Positions 6,891 through 14,528 of a DNA stretch of 32,749 bases are shown here, piece by piece. The translations under genes were made by a program, and so were the position numbers. The first letter of the stretch is position 1, and each line of letters opens with the position of its first letter. The DNA comes from Caldovatus aquaticus (GTDB taxonomy: Bacteria; Pseudomonadota; Alphaproteobacteria; Acetobacterales; Acetobacteraceae): NCBI RefSeq assembly GCF_019458025.1, contig NZ_JAHZUY010000041.1:1-32749 (forward strand), given 5' to 3'. Under the pieces are notes generated by a model that was not told the origin of the DNA, did not search any database, and saw only the letters and a program-made list of their open reading frames with translations.

Positions 6891-8660
6891 CTAGCGGGCC
6901 TCCAGGGCGGCGAACACGTCCATCGCCGCGATCTCGCGCCGCCCCTCGATGTGGCGCCGGTGCCAGAGGGCGTAGAACAGCAGGTGCCAGGCCGCCGCCG
7001 CCGCGTGGCGGCTGCGCCCGGCATGGGCGAACAGCGCGACCACGCGCTCCGGCCGCGCCGCCTCCGCCACCCCCGGCTGCGCCGCGACCAGCGGCCCAAG
7101 GCGCTGCGCCTCCGCGGCGATCCAGGCGCCGATCGGCACGGTGAAGCCCTGCTTCGGCGCGAAGGGCTCGCAGGCCGGGAAGTGCCGCGCCAGCCACCGG
7201 CGCAGGATCCACTTCCCGGCATGGCCGCGCACCTTGAGCGCATCGGGCAGGCGGAACGCCGCCGCCGCCACGCCGGGATCGAGGAAGGGCGTGCGCCCCT
7301 CCACCCCGTGCGCCATCAGGCAGCGGTCGAGCTTGATCAGCAGGTCGTTCGGCAGCCAGTCGGCGACGTCGAGCGCCTGCGCCGCCTGCAGCCGCGTCCG
7401 CCCGCCCGCCGCCGCCGCCTCCGCGGCCGCGATGCCGTCGCGCCAGCCCCTCGGCGCCTCGCGCAGCACCGGGCCGACCCGGTCGAAGGTGCCGCGCGCC
7501 CGCGGCGCCTTGCCGCCGAGCCACCAGGGGCGCATCGCCGCGCGGTGGCGGCCGTAGCCGGCGAAGATCTCGTCCCCGCCCTCGCCGCACAGCACCACCT
7601 TGATCCCCGCCTCGCGCGCCCGCCGGGCGAGGAACCAGGTCGGGATGATGGCGTAGTCGGCCGCCGGGTCGTCCATGCAGGCGACGATCGCGGGCAGGTG
7701 GCGCCAGACGTCGGCGGCGCCGATCAGGATCGTGTCGTGCTCCGCGCCGGCGGCGCGCGCGGCGGCGGCGGCGCGGGCGCGCTCGTCGGCCGCACCGGGC
7801 GCGTCGAAGCCCGCCGTGAAGGCGCGCACCGGCCGCTCGTTGAGCCGCGCCATCAGCGCGAGGATCGCCGCGCTGTCGGTGCCGCCCGAGAGGAACATGC
7901 CGTAGGGCACGTCGCTCCGCTGGTGCAGCTCCACGCTCTCCGTCAGCGCGGCGTCGAGCCGCTCGAGCGCCGCCTCCTCGCCGATCGCCTCCGGCGGGCC
8001 CTCGGGCAGGGCGGGGCGGCGGCGGCGCTCGACCACGGCGCCGTCGGCGATCACGACGGTCTCGCCGGGCAGGACGCGGCGGATGCCTTCGAAGACGGTC
8101 TCGGCGCCGGTGGTGAACTGGAGCTGCAGCAGCTCGTCGCGCGCCTCGGCCCGGAGCCGCGGCGCGACCAGGCCGGCGGCGATCAGCGCCTGCGGCTCCG
8201 AGGCGAAGGCGAGGCCATCCGGCAGCTCGGCGAGGTAGAGCGGCTTGATGCCGAAGGGGTCGCGCGCCAGCACCACGCGCCGCGCCGCGCGGTCGTGCAG
8301 CGCCAGCGCGTACATGCCGCGCAGCCGGTCCACGAAGCCCGCGCCCTCGCGGCGCCAGAGATGCAGCGGCGGCTCGCAGTCGCTCTCGGTGGCGCAGGCG
8401 AGCTGGTGGTCGCGGCGCAGCTCCCGGTAGTTGTAGATCTCGCCGTTGGCGCAGAGCGCCGCCGGCCCGACGCGGATCGGCTGGTCGCCGGTGGCGAGGT
8501 CGATGATCGCCAGCCGCGTGTGCACCAGGGCGACGCCGCCGGCGAGGTGGCGCCCCCGCCCGTCCGGCCCGCGATGGGCGAGCGCCGCGGCGAGCGCCTC
8601 CAGCGCCGCGGGGTCCGGCTCATGGCCGGGCTTCAGCACGAGGCCGGCGAGGCCGCACAT
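6891..8660 (-). CDS. asnB: Asparagine synthetase (glutamine-hydrolysing) family amidotransferase
   Basis: This 589-residue protein has an N-terminal class II glutaminase domain with the catalytic Cys2 ('MCGLAGL'), plus 'AHRGPDGRG', 'NGEIYNYREL' and 'ARDPFGIKPLY'. The C-terminal synthetase domain has the ATP pyrophosphatase loop 'LSGGTDSAA' near residue 255-262 and 'CGEGGDEIFAGYGRH'. AsnB makes asparagine from aspartate, ATP and glutamine. Paralogues in surface polysaccharide clusters amidate sugar carboxylates (WbpS-like). The ATG overlaps the stop of the upstream glycosyltransferase (TGATG), making it the last gene of a four-gene glycosyltransferase operon. That context favours an envelope-glycan role over general asparagine supply, though asparagine synthesis cannot be excluded. 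Confidence 0.9.
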   Translation of the reverse strand: MCGLAGLVLKPGHEPDPAALEALAAALAHRGPDGRGRHLAGGVALVHTRLAIIDLATGDQPIRVGPAALCANGEIYNYRELRRDHQLACATESDCEPPLHLWRREGAGFVDRLRGMYALALHDRAARRVVLARDPFGIKPLYLAELPDGLAFASEPQALIAAGLVAPRLRAEARDELLQLQFTTGAETVFEGIRRVLPGETVVIADGAVVERRRRPALPEGPPEAIGEEAALERLDAALTESVELHQRSDVPYGMFLSGGTDSAAILALMARLNERPVRAFTAGFDAPGAADERARAAAAARAAGAEHDTILIGAADVWRHLPAIVACMDDPAADYAIIPTWFLARRAREAGIKVVLCGEGGDEIFAGYGRHRAAMRPWWLGGKAPRARGTFDRVGPVLREAPRGWRDGIAAAEAAAAGGRTRLQAAQALDVADWLPNDLLIKLDRCLMAHGVEGRTPFLDPGVAAAAFRLPDALKVRGHAGKWILRRWLARHFPACEPFAPKQGFTVPIGAWIAAEAQRLGPLVAAQPGVAEAARPERVVALFAHAGRSRHAAAAAWHLLFYALWHRRHIEGRREIAAMDVFAALEAR

Positions 8661-9706
8661 CAGCCCGGCCCCACAGCGGTGGTCGCCGGCGCGACGGCGT
8701 GCAGGAACGCGCGCCAGCGCGCCAGCACCGGCGCCTCGGCGTGGGCGCGCTCGAACTCCGCCCGCCCGGCGGCGGCGAGCATGGCCGCGCGCGCCGGATC
8801 GGCGAGCAGCCCCCCGATCGCGCCGGCCAGCGCCGCCGCGTCCTCGCGCGGCACGAGGAGGCCGGTGGCGCCATCGCGGATCAGCTCGCTCGGCCCCTGC
8901 GCCGCCGCCGCCACCACGGGGCGCGCCGCCGACCAGGCCTCCAGCACCACGTTGCCGAGCGGCTCGTGGCGCGAGGGGCAGACGAACACCGCGCAGGCGG
9001 CGAGCAGCGCGCCGACGTCCTGGCGCCAGCCGAGGAACGCGACCCGCTCCGCCACGCCGAGCGCGCGCGCGAGCCGCTCGAGCGCCGCCCGCTCCGGCCC
9101 CTCGCCGGCCAGCGCGAGGCGCGCCTCGGGCGGCAGCAGCGCCAGCGCCCGCAGCAGCACGTCGAACCCCTTGTTCGGATGCAGCCGCCCGAGCGCGAGC
9201 AGCCAGCGCGTCCCCGCGGGCGCCGGCGGCAGCGCGGCGGGCGCGGCGCCGGCCAGGTCGTGCGCGAAATTCGGCACGAAATGCGCCCGCTCGCGCGGCC
9301 AGCCCTGGGCCACGAACCACTCGCGCAGCGCCCGGGTGTTGCCGACGAGGTGGTCGCACCGGCGGTAGTACCTGAGGTCGTAGTAGCCGCCGAGGCGCCC
9401 GACCAGCGTCCACGGCCCGCGCGGGGCGAAGCGCGCGGCGCGGTTCTGCCAGGCGACCACCACCTGCGGCCGGAAGCGCGCCAGCACGGCGGCGAGGGCG
9501 GGCCCGGTGCGCAGGTCGAGATAGCCGCCGAAGCCGAGCTCGACCGGCGCGAGCCCGCCCGCCCTGAGCCGCGCGGCGCGGCCGGGATCGCGCCGGATCA
9601 CCGCGAGCACCTGCTCGCCCGCCGCGTGCTGGGCGAGGCAGAGGCGCTCGAAGAACGCCTCGGCGCCGCCCATCGGCGCACCGGCCATGACGTGGGCGAT
9701 CCTCAT
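8660..9706 (-). CDS. Glycosyltransferase family 4 (GT-B), probable LPS/surface glycan
   Basis: This 348-residue GT-B protein starts with 'MRIAHVMAGAPMGGAEAFFE', the typical GT4 N-terminal strand and glycine loop. The C-terminal donor-binding half has 'LALGRLHPNKGFDVLLRA' and the ExxxxxxxE motif in 'HEPLGNVVLEAWSAARPVVA'. It transfers a sugar from an activated nucleotide donor with retention, most likely onto LPS core or O-chain at the cytoplasmic face. The exact sugar is not predictable. The start ATG at 9706 overlaps the upstream GT2 stop (ATGA), and its own stop overlaps asnB (TGATG), so expression is coupled on both sides. Confidence 0.88.
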   Translation of the reverse strand: MRIAHVMAGAPMGGAEAFFERLCLAQHAAGEQVLAVIRRDPGRAARLRAGGLAPVELGFGGYLDLRTGPALAAVLARFRPQVVVAWQNRAARFAPRGPWTLVGRLGGYYDLRYYRRCDHLVGNTRALREWFVAQGWPRERAHFVPNFAHDLAGAAPAALPPAPAGTRWLLALGRLHPNKGFDVLLRALALLPPEARLALAGEGPERAALERLARALGVAERVAFLGWRQDVGALLAACAVFVCPSRHEPLGNVVLEAWSAARPVVAAAAQGPSELIRDGATGLLVPREDAAALAGAIGGLLADPARAAMLAAAGRAEFERAHAEAPVLARWRAFLHAVAPATTAVGPG

Positions 9707-10524
9707 GGCGCGGGATCGGCGGGCGACGGCCGGGCGGGGGCCGCGCCGCCCCCGCCGTGCCGTTCCGGCTCCAGCTTCGCCTTGAGGTGGGCGAGCAGCG
9801 GATAGAGCCCGGCGCAGAGCGCGATCAGCAGCCCCCAGCCACCCTCGCGCCAGCCGCCGCGCGCGAAGTAGCACTTGCAGAAGCGCGAGACGAAGCGGCG
9901 CAGGTTGTCCGCCGTCGAGCCGACCTCGCCGCGCGCGACCAGGTCCGCCGCGCGCGCCTCGGTGTAGCGGTCGAGCCGGCGCAGCGTGTCGGAGATGTCG
10001 CGGTCCACGTAGTGCACCAGCGCGCAGGCGAGGCGCGGCCCCTCCTCGCCGCGCCACTCGAGGCCGGGGTGCACGCGCTGCGGCTTCCAGCGCTTGGCGC
10101 CGCGGCGCGAGAGGCGCGGCACGGAGGTGGTGCCGAAGCTCCCGCCCCAGCCGTGGCGCACCAGGCGCGCGCCGATGTAGTTGTCCACCGGCACCTGGTG
10201 CCAGGCGTGGGGCGAGGTGGCGATCACGCGCCGCACCTCGGCGGCGAGGGCGGGCGGGACCCGCTCGTCGGCGTCCACCTCGAGGATCCAGTCGCCGCTG
10301 CAGGCGTCGAGCCCGGCGTTGCGCCGCTCGCCCTCGATCTCCCAGGCGCCCTCGAGCACCCGCGCGCCGTGCGCGCGCGCGATCTCGGCGCTGGCGTCGG
10401 TGGTGCGGTCGAGCACGACGACGATCTCGTCGGCGAAGGCGAGGGTGGCGAGGCAGTCGGCGAGCTGCGCCGCCTCGTTGCGCGCCACCACCAGGGCAGA
10501 GAGGCGGGGCGGCGGCGCGGTCAT
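9703..10524 (-). CDS. Glycosyltransferase family 2, WaaE/KdtX-like
   Basis: This 273-residue GT-A enzyme opens with 'LSALVVARNEAAQLADCLAT' and has the metal-binding DxD in 'WILEVDADERVP' (D84-D86). 'ERRNAGLDACSGDW' is characteristic of the WaaE/KdtX-like LPS inner-core branch, which adds glucose to heptose in some Gammaproteobacteria. A C-terminal hydrophobic stretch ('WGLLIALCAGLYPLLAHLK') suggests membrane association. I start at ATG 10524 rather than a Met 17 codons upstream, because 10524 forms an ATGA overlap with the preceding heptosyltransferase and the family begins there. The C-terminal tail is Pro/Gly/Ala-rich. Confidence 0.87.
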   Translation of the reverse strand: MTAPPPRLSALVVARNEAAQLADCLATLAFADEIVVVLDRTTDASAEIARAHGARVLEGAWEIEGERRNAGLDACSGDWILEVDADERVPPALAAEVRRVIATSPHAWHQVPVDNYIGARLVRHGWGGSFGTTSVPRLSRRGAKRWKPQRVHPGLEWRGEEGPRLACALVHYVDRDISDTLRRLDRYTEARAADLVARGEVGSTADNLRRFVSRFCKCYFARGGWREGGWGLLIALCAGLYPLLAHLKAKLEPERHGGGGAAPARPSPADPAP

Positions 10525-11498
10525 GCGGCGGCGGCCGGCGTTGCCGCCGCGGCGCGGCCGGGACGGCCGGCGCACGGCCCCTGCGGCGCCGCGCCAAGCA
10601 GGCGGCGGGCGGCGGCGAGCGCGTCCGCGACGCCGATCGCCGCCATCGCGCCGGCCGCGGGCGCGCCGGGCGCGGCCACCGCGGCGGCGCGCGCGCCGAC
10701 GGGGCCGTATTCCTCCGCCGAGGTCGGACCGAACAGGCCGAGCGTCGGCGCCCCGGCCGCAGCGGCAAGGTGCATCGGCCCGGAATCGTTGCCGACGAAC
10801 AGCGCGCAGCGCGCGAGCGCCGCCGCCGCCTCCGGGACCTCCAGCCGGCCGACCAGGTCGGCCGCCTCCGGCAGCGCGGCGAGCAGCGGCGCGGCCAGGG
10901 CGCGCTCCGCCTCGCCCGGGCCGCCGAACACCGCGGCGCGGGCACCGGGGAGCGGGCCGTCGGGCGCGCTGAGCGCACGGTAGAGCGCGACGAACCGCTC
11001 CGCCGGCCAGACCTTGCGCGCCCAGTTCGCGGTGGGGCCGAGGCCGATCCAGGGCCCGTCCGCCTCCGGCAGCAGGGCCGCGGCGCGGGCGCGGTCGGCC
11101 TCGGCGGTCCAGGCGACGGGGAGCGGCGGGGCGTCCTGCAGCCCGAGCACGGCGGCGAGATGGCCGATCCGGTGCCCGGGCCGCCGCCCGCCGCGCATCA
11201 CCGCGCGCCGGCGCGCCCGCAGCAGCCAGGCCAGCGCCGAGCCGCGCAGGTCCACCACCAGGTCCCAGCGCACCGGCAGCGCGGCGGCGAGCAGCGCGAG
11301 CCAGTGCGCGCGGAAGCGGCGCTTGGCGAGCACGATGGTACGCGCGCGGCCCGGCATGCGCGCGAAGACGCCCTCGGCGACCGGGCCACAGGCGACGGTG
11401 ATCCGCGCCCCGGGATGGCTGCGGATCAGGTGATCGAGCAGCCCGGTGGAGAGCACCGCGTCGCCGAGGCGGTTGGCGGTGACGAACAGGATGCGCAC
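10521..11498 (-). CDS. Glycosyltransferase family 9 (heptosyltransferase-like)
   Basis: This 325-residue protein is of the ADP-heptose:LPS heptosyltransferase family, acting on the inner core at the cytoplasmic face. The N-terminus 'VRILFVTANRLGDAVLSTGL' has the GT9 'LGD' loop. The C-terminal domain has 'FVGNDSGPMHLAAAAGAPTL' followed by 'GLFGPTSAEEYGPVG', the donor-binding signature. The GTG at 11498 is chosen because it begins exactly at the conserved first strand and has AAGGG about 7 bases upstream. It is first of four genes joined by overlaps (heptosyltransferase, GT2, GT4, AsnB-type), so this junction sets operon expression. Whether it is WaaC-, WaaF- or WaaQ-like is unclear. Confidence 0.88.
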   Translation of the reverse strand: MRILFVTANRLGDAVLSTGLLDHLIRSHPGARITVACGPVAEGVFARMPGRARTIVLAKRRFRAHWLALLAAALPVRWDLVVDLRGSALAWLLRARRRAVMRGGRRPGHRIGHLAAVLGLQDAPPLPVAWTAEADRARAAALLPEADGPWIGLGPTANWARKVWPAERFVALYRALSAPDGPLPGARAAVFGGPGEAERALAAPLLAALPEAADLVGRLEVPEAAAALARCALFVGNDSGPMHLAAAAGAPTLGLFGPTSAEEYGPVGARAAAVAAPGAPAAGAMAAIGVADALAAARRLLGAAPQGPCAGRPGRAAAATPAAAA

Positions 11499-11543
11499 GG
11501 AGGCGCCCTTAGCACGCCGGGCGCCTCGGGGCGAACCGGTCAC

Positions 11544-11558
11544 CCCCGGAAGCCGGGG
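11544..11558 (-). terminator. Small hairpin between cupin and heptosyltransferase genes
   Basis: CCCCGG and CCGGGG pair around a 3-base loop in the 96-base gap after the cupin stop. There is no T-tract. It could attenuate read-through from the cupin gene into the glycosyltransferase operon. In DNA this GC-rich such hairpins also arise by chance. Confidence 0.25.
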
Positions 11559-11594
11559 CGGGGCGGGCCGCCGGGGCGGGAGCGCGGCCCGCCG

Positions 11595-12101
11595 TCAGCC
11601 GCCGGCGGCGGGCGGCGCCTTGTGGATCGGGTCCACCCAGGGCACCTCCTCGGGCTTCTCCACCGGCTCGATGTCGAGATTGACCACCACCGCCTCGTTG
11701 TCGCTGCGCACCAGCACGCATTCCAGCGTCTCGTCGGTGCTGGCGTTGATCTCCTGGTGCGGGACGTAGGGCGGCACGTAGATGAAGTCGCCCGGGCCGG
11801 CCTCGGCGACGAATTCCAGCCTCTCGCCCCAGCGCATCCGGGCGCGGCCGCGGATCACGTAGATCACGCTCTCCAGCGGGCCGTGGTGGTGCGCGCCGGT
11901 CCTGGCGTTGGGATGGATGTGCACCGTGCCGGCCCAGATCCTCTGCGCGCCGACGCGGGCGTAGTTGATCGCCGCGGCGCGGTTCATCCCCGGAGTCTGC
12001 GGCGTGTTGGCGTCCAGGCTGTCGCCGGGGATCACGCGGACGCCGGTGTGCTTCCAGCCGTCGGGCGGGATGTCGTGGGGCGCGTGGCCGTCGTGCGGCA
12101 T
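11595..12101 (-). CDS. Cupin-domain protein
   Basis: This 168-residue single-cupin protein carries the two cupin motifs. Motif 1 is 'TGAHHHGPLESVIYVIRG' (His71-73, Glu77) and motif 2 is 'PGDFIYVPPYVPHQE' (His115), enough to bind one divalent metal. The sequence is intact and cytosolic. Small cupins of this type include isomerases, dioxygenases and sugar epimerase-like proteins. Nothing fixes the reaction here. The ATG at 12101 has GGAG about 8 bases upstream. It lies upstream of the heptosyltransferase operon on the same strand but with a 96-base gap and a hairpin, so co-transcription is possible but not clear. Confidence 0.85.
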   Translation of the reverse strand: MPHDGHAPHDIPPDGWKHTGVRVIPGDSLDANTPQTPGMNRAAAINYARVGAQRIWAGTVHIHPNARTGAHHHGPLESVIYVIRGRARMRWGERLEFVAEAGPGDFIYVPPYVPHQEINASTDETLECVLVRSDNEAVVVNLDIEPVEKPEEVPWVDPIHKAPPAAGG

Positions 12102-12442
12102 GGGTGGGGCTCCGTCCGGGACCGCCGCGGCGGCAGGAACCGGGCCCTGCCGCCGCGCGGGGAACCCGCCAGATAACGCGCCGGCCTCCCGGCACAAGGC
12201 CAATCCGGCGCGGCGCGAGAGGCTGCTCCGGCGCGCCCCCCGGCGGAGGAGAGGCTTCTCCGCGCACGCGGCCGGACGCCGCGTCCTGCTCCGCCGGCGC
12301 GGCGCGCCGGGCGGCCGCCCCGGCCGGCGCGCCATCGCCCGCGGGAAACCGGGCTTAGCGCCGACTTAAGCATTGCGTGCCAGGATTCCCCGGGGCGGCG
12401 CGGCGGGCGCGCACGGCGCCCACAGGCGCGGCGACGGCTGGG
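12102..12442. other. Intergenic region between cupin and motB, no gene seen
   Basis: This GC-rich spacer sits between divergent genes and should contain both promoters. It includes an alternative in-frame GTG for motB at 12377 and a slightly AT-richer patch at 12355-12376 ('TTAGCGCCGACTTAAGCATT'). I see no clear sigma28 or sigma54 flagellar promoter, no RNA gene and no convincing repeats. Confidence 0.45.
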
Positions 12443-13558
12443 ATGGCGGGCAGGGGACGCAGGGGAAGGAACGGCGGCAACGTCGTCGTGGTCCGGCGGA
12501 TCGAGGAAGGCGGGCAGCCGCACCACGGCGGCGCCTGGAAGGTCGCCTATGCCGACTTCGTCACCGCCATGATGGCCTTCTTCCTGCTCATGTGGCTGAT
12601 CAACGCCACGACGGAGGAGCAGCGCCGCGGCATCGCCGACTTCTTCTCGCCGCACAACCCGCTCGGCCGCTCCGTCTCCGGCTCGGGCGGGATCCTCGGC
12701 GGCCGGACGCCGAACGAGGAGGAGGCGATGGTCTCGACCGCCGGCGCGGTGCGCATCGAGCCCGGCCCGCAGCCGATCGTGCCGGAGGCCGAGGAGGACG
12801 AGGGCGACACGCCGGGACGCCCCGCGCCGGCCCGCGACGACCCGCCCGGCGAGGAGGCCGCGGAGGCGCGCGCCCCGGCCCCGCCGCAGCGCGCGGCGCC
12901 CGCGGCGCGGCCCGCAGTCGCGCCGCCGGCGCCCGCCCCCCGGGACGAGCCGGCACGGGCCGAGGCCGGCGCCGAGCCGCCGCTCCACGCGCAGTCCGAG
13001 GCGGCGCTGCGGGCCGAGCTGGCGCGCCGCGAGGCGGCGGAGTTCGAGCGCGCCGCCGAGCAGATCCGCGCCGCTGTGCGCGACGATCCCGCCCTCGCCG
13101 ACCTCGCCCGCCAATTGCTGGTCGAGCAGACGCCGGAGGGGCTGCGCATCCAGCTCCTGGACGCGGAGCGCCAGCCGATGTTCGCGCTCGGCGACAGCGC
13201 GCCGAACGAGCGCGCGCGGGCGCTGCTCGCGCGCATCGCGCCGGTGATCGCGCGCCTGCCCAACGCGATCAGCATCGCCGGCCACACCGACGCGACGCCG
13301 TTCCGCGACACCGGTCCGCTCCGGCGCAGCAACTGGGACCTCTCGGCGGAGCGCGCCAACGCTACCCGCCGCGCGCTGGTGGAGGCCGGCGTGCCCGAGG
13401 CGCGCATCCGCGCCGTCACCGGCCACGCCGAGCGCGATCCGCTGCTGCCCGAACAGCCCACCGCCGCGGCCAACCGCCGGGTTTCGGTCACGCTGCTGCG
13501 GACCGCGCCGCCCGCCGACGCCCCCGCGGCAACGCCGCACCCGGACGCGGCACGATGA
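12443..13558 (+). CDS. motB: Flagellar motor stator protein MotB
   Basis: This 371-residue inner-membrane protein is the peptidoglycan-anchored half of the flagellar stator. The single transmembrane segment follows 'HHGGAWKVAYADFVTAMMAF' and continues to about residue 53. Asp38 in 'YADF' is the proton-binding residue. A long Pro/Ala/Glu-rich linker spans about residues 80-180. The C-terminal OmpA-like domain has 'SIAGHTDATPF' near residue 279, then 'NWDLSAERA' and 'ANRRVSVTLL', which bind peptidoglycan. I prefer ATG 12443, since 'MAGRGRRG' resembles usual MotB N-termini; GTG 12377 in the same frame would add 22 residues. The stop overlaps the motA start (ATGA). No other flagellar genes are in the window. 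Confidence 0.93.
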   Translation: MAGRGRRGRNGGNVVVVRRIEEGGQPHHGGAWKVAYADFVTAMMAFFLLMWLINATTEEQRRGIADFFSPHNPLGRSVSGSGGILGGRTPNEEEAMVSTAGAVRIEPGPQPIVPEAEEDEGDTPGRPAPARDDPPGEEAAEARAPAPPQRAAPAARPAVAPPAPAPRDEPARAEAGAEPPLHAQSEAALRAELARREAAEFERAAEQIRAAVRDDPALADLARQLLVEQTPEGLRIQLLDAERQPMFALGDSAPNERARALLARIAPVIARLPNAISIAGHTDATPFRDTGPLRRSNWDLSAERANATRRALVEAGVPEARIRAVTGHAERDPLLPEQPTAAANRRVSVTLLRTAPPADAPAATPHPDAAR

Positions 13559-14421
13559 CCGCCCTGCTCGGCTTCGCGCTGCTGCTGGCGATGGTGTTCG
13601 GCGGCTACATGGCCGCCGGCGGCCACCTCGACATCATCCTCAAGGCCCTTCCCTTCGAGCTGATGATCATCGGCGGCGCGGCGGTCGGCGCCCTTCTGAT
13701 GGCCAATCCGCCCGCCGTGCTGAAGCACACCCTCGGCGCCCTCGGGAAGATCCTCAAGGGCAGCCGATACGCCAAGGCGGACTATGTGGCGCTGCTGAGC
13801 CTGCTCTACGGCCTGGTGCGCATCGCCCAGACCAAGGGCCCGATGGGGCTGGAGCCGCACATCGAAAGGCCCGCGGAAAGCCCGGCCTTCGCCCGCTTCC
13901 CCGGGATCGTCGCCGACCACCACGCAGTCGCGCTAATCTGCGACTACCTGCGCATGGTCGGCATGAACGCCGACGACCCGCACCAGATCGAGGACGTGAT
14001 GGCGCGCGAGCTGCGCAAGATCAAGGAGGAGGAACTGCACCCGAGCCACGCCCTGCAGGCGATCGCCGACGCCCTGCCCGCGCTCGGCATCGTCGCCGCC
14101 GTGCTCGGAGTGATCAAGACGATGGGGGCGATAGACCAGCCGCCGACGGTGCTGGGCCGGATGATCGGCGGCGCGCTGGTCGGGACCTTCCTCGGCGTGC
14201 TGCTCGCCTACGGGCTGGTGGGTCCCCTCGCCGCCCGCCTGAAGGCGGTGGTCGAGGAGGAGTCGCAGTATTACGAGGTGATCCGCGCCGTCCTGGTCGC
14301 GCACCTGCACGGCAACGCCCCGCAGGTCGCGGTGGAGACCGGACGCAAGATGGCGCCCAGCGCCCACATGCCGAGCTTCGCCGAGCTCGAGCAGGCGCTG
14401 CAGGAGGTGAAGATCGGCTGA
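13555..14421 (+). CDS. motA: Flagellar motor stator protein MotA
   Basis: This 288-residue proton-channel subunit has four predicted membrane helices: two near the N-terminus (including 'LLGFALLLAMVFGGYMAAGG' and 'FELMIIGGAAVGALLMA') and two after residue 170 ('ALGIVAAVLGVIKTMGAID' and 'GGALVGTFLGVLLAYGLVG'). The large cytoplasmic loop between them contains the charged stretch 'ARELRKIKEEELHPSHALQ', which contacts FliG in the family. Length matches alphaproteobacterial MotA. ATG 13555 overlaps the motB stop by four bases, giving the order motB-motA, the reverse of the E. coli arrangement. The two proteins form the stator ring that converts proton flow to torque. Confidence 0.95.
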   Translation: MTALLGFALLLAMVFGGYMAAGGHLDIILKALPFELMIIGGAAVGALLMANPPAVLKHTLGALGKILKGSRYAKADYVALLSLLYGLVRIAQTKGPMGLEPHIERPAESPAFARFPGIVADHHAVALICDYLRMVGMNADDPHQIEDVMARELRKIKEEELHPSHALQAIADALPALGIVAAVLGVIKTMGAIDQPPTVLGRMIGGALVGTFLGVLLAYGLVGPLAARLKAVVEEESQYYEVIRAVLVAHLHGNAPQVAVETGRKMAPSAHMPSFAELEQALQEVKIG

Positions 14422-14528
14422 CGCCGGCGCCGCGCGGCCTCGCATCGGGGGGCCAGGAACGCCGCGCCCCCGGGCCCGCGGGACGGGACCGCCGCGGCGC
14501 CGGGCACGGCGGCCAGGCGGGGCCGGCC

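Noticed and set aside
12362-12380. A sigma54-like TGGCACG box upstream of motB
   Set aside because: It lies on the wrong strand and the GG-GC spacing is 8 rather than 10 bases.
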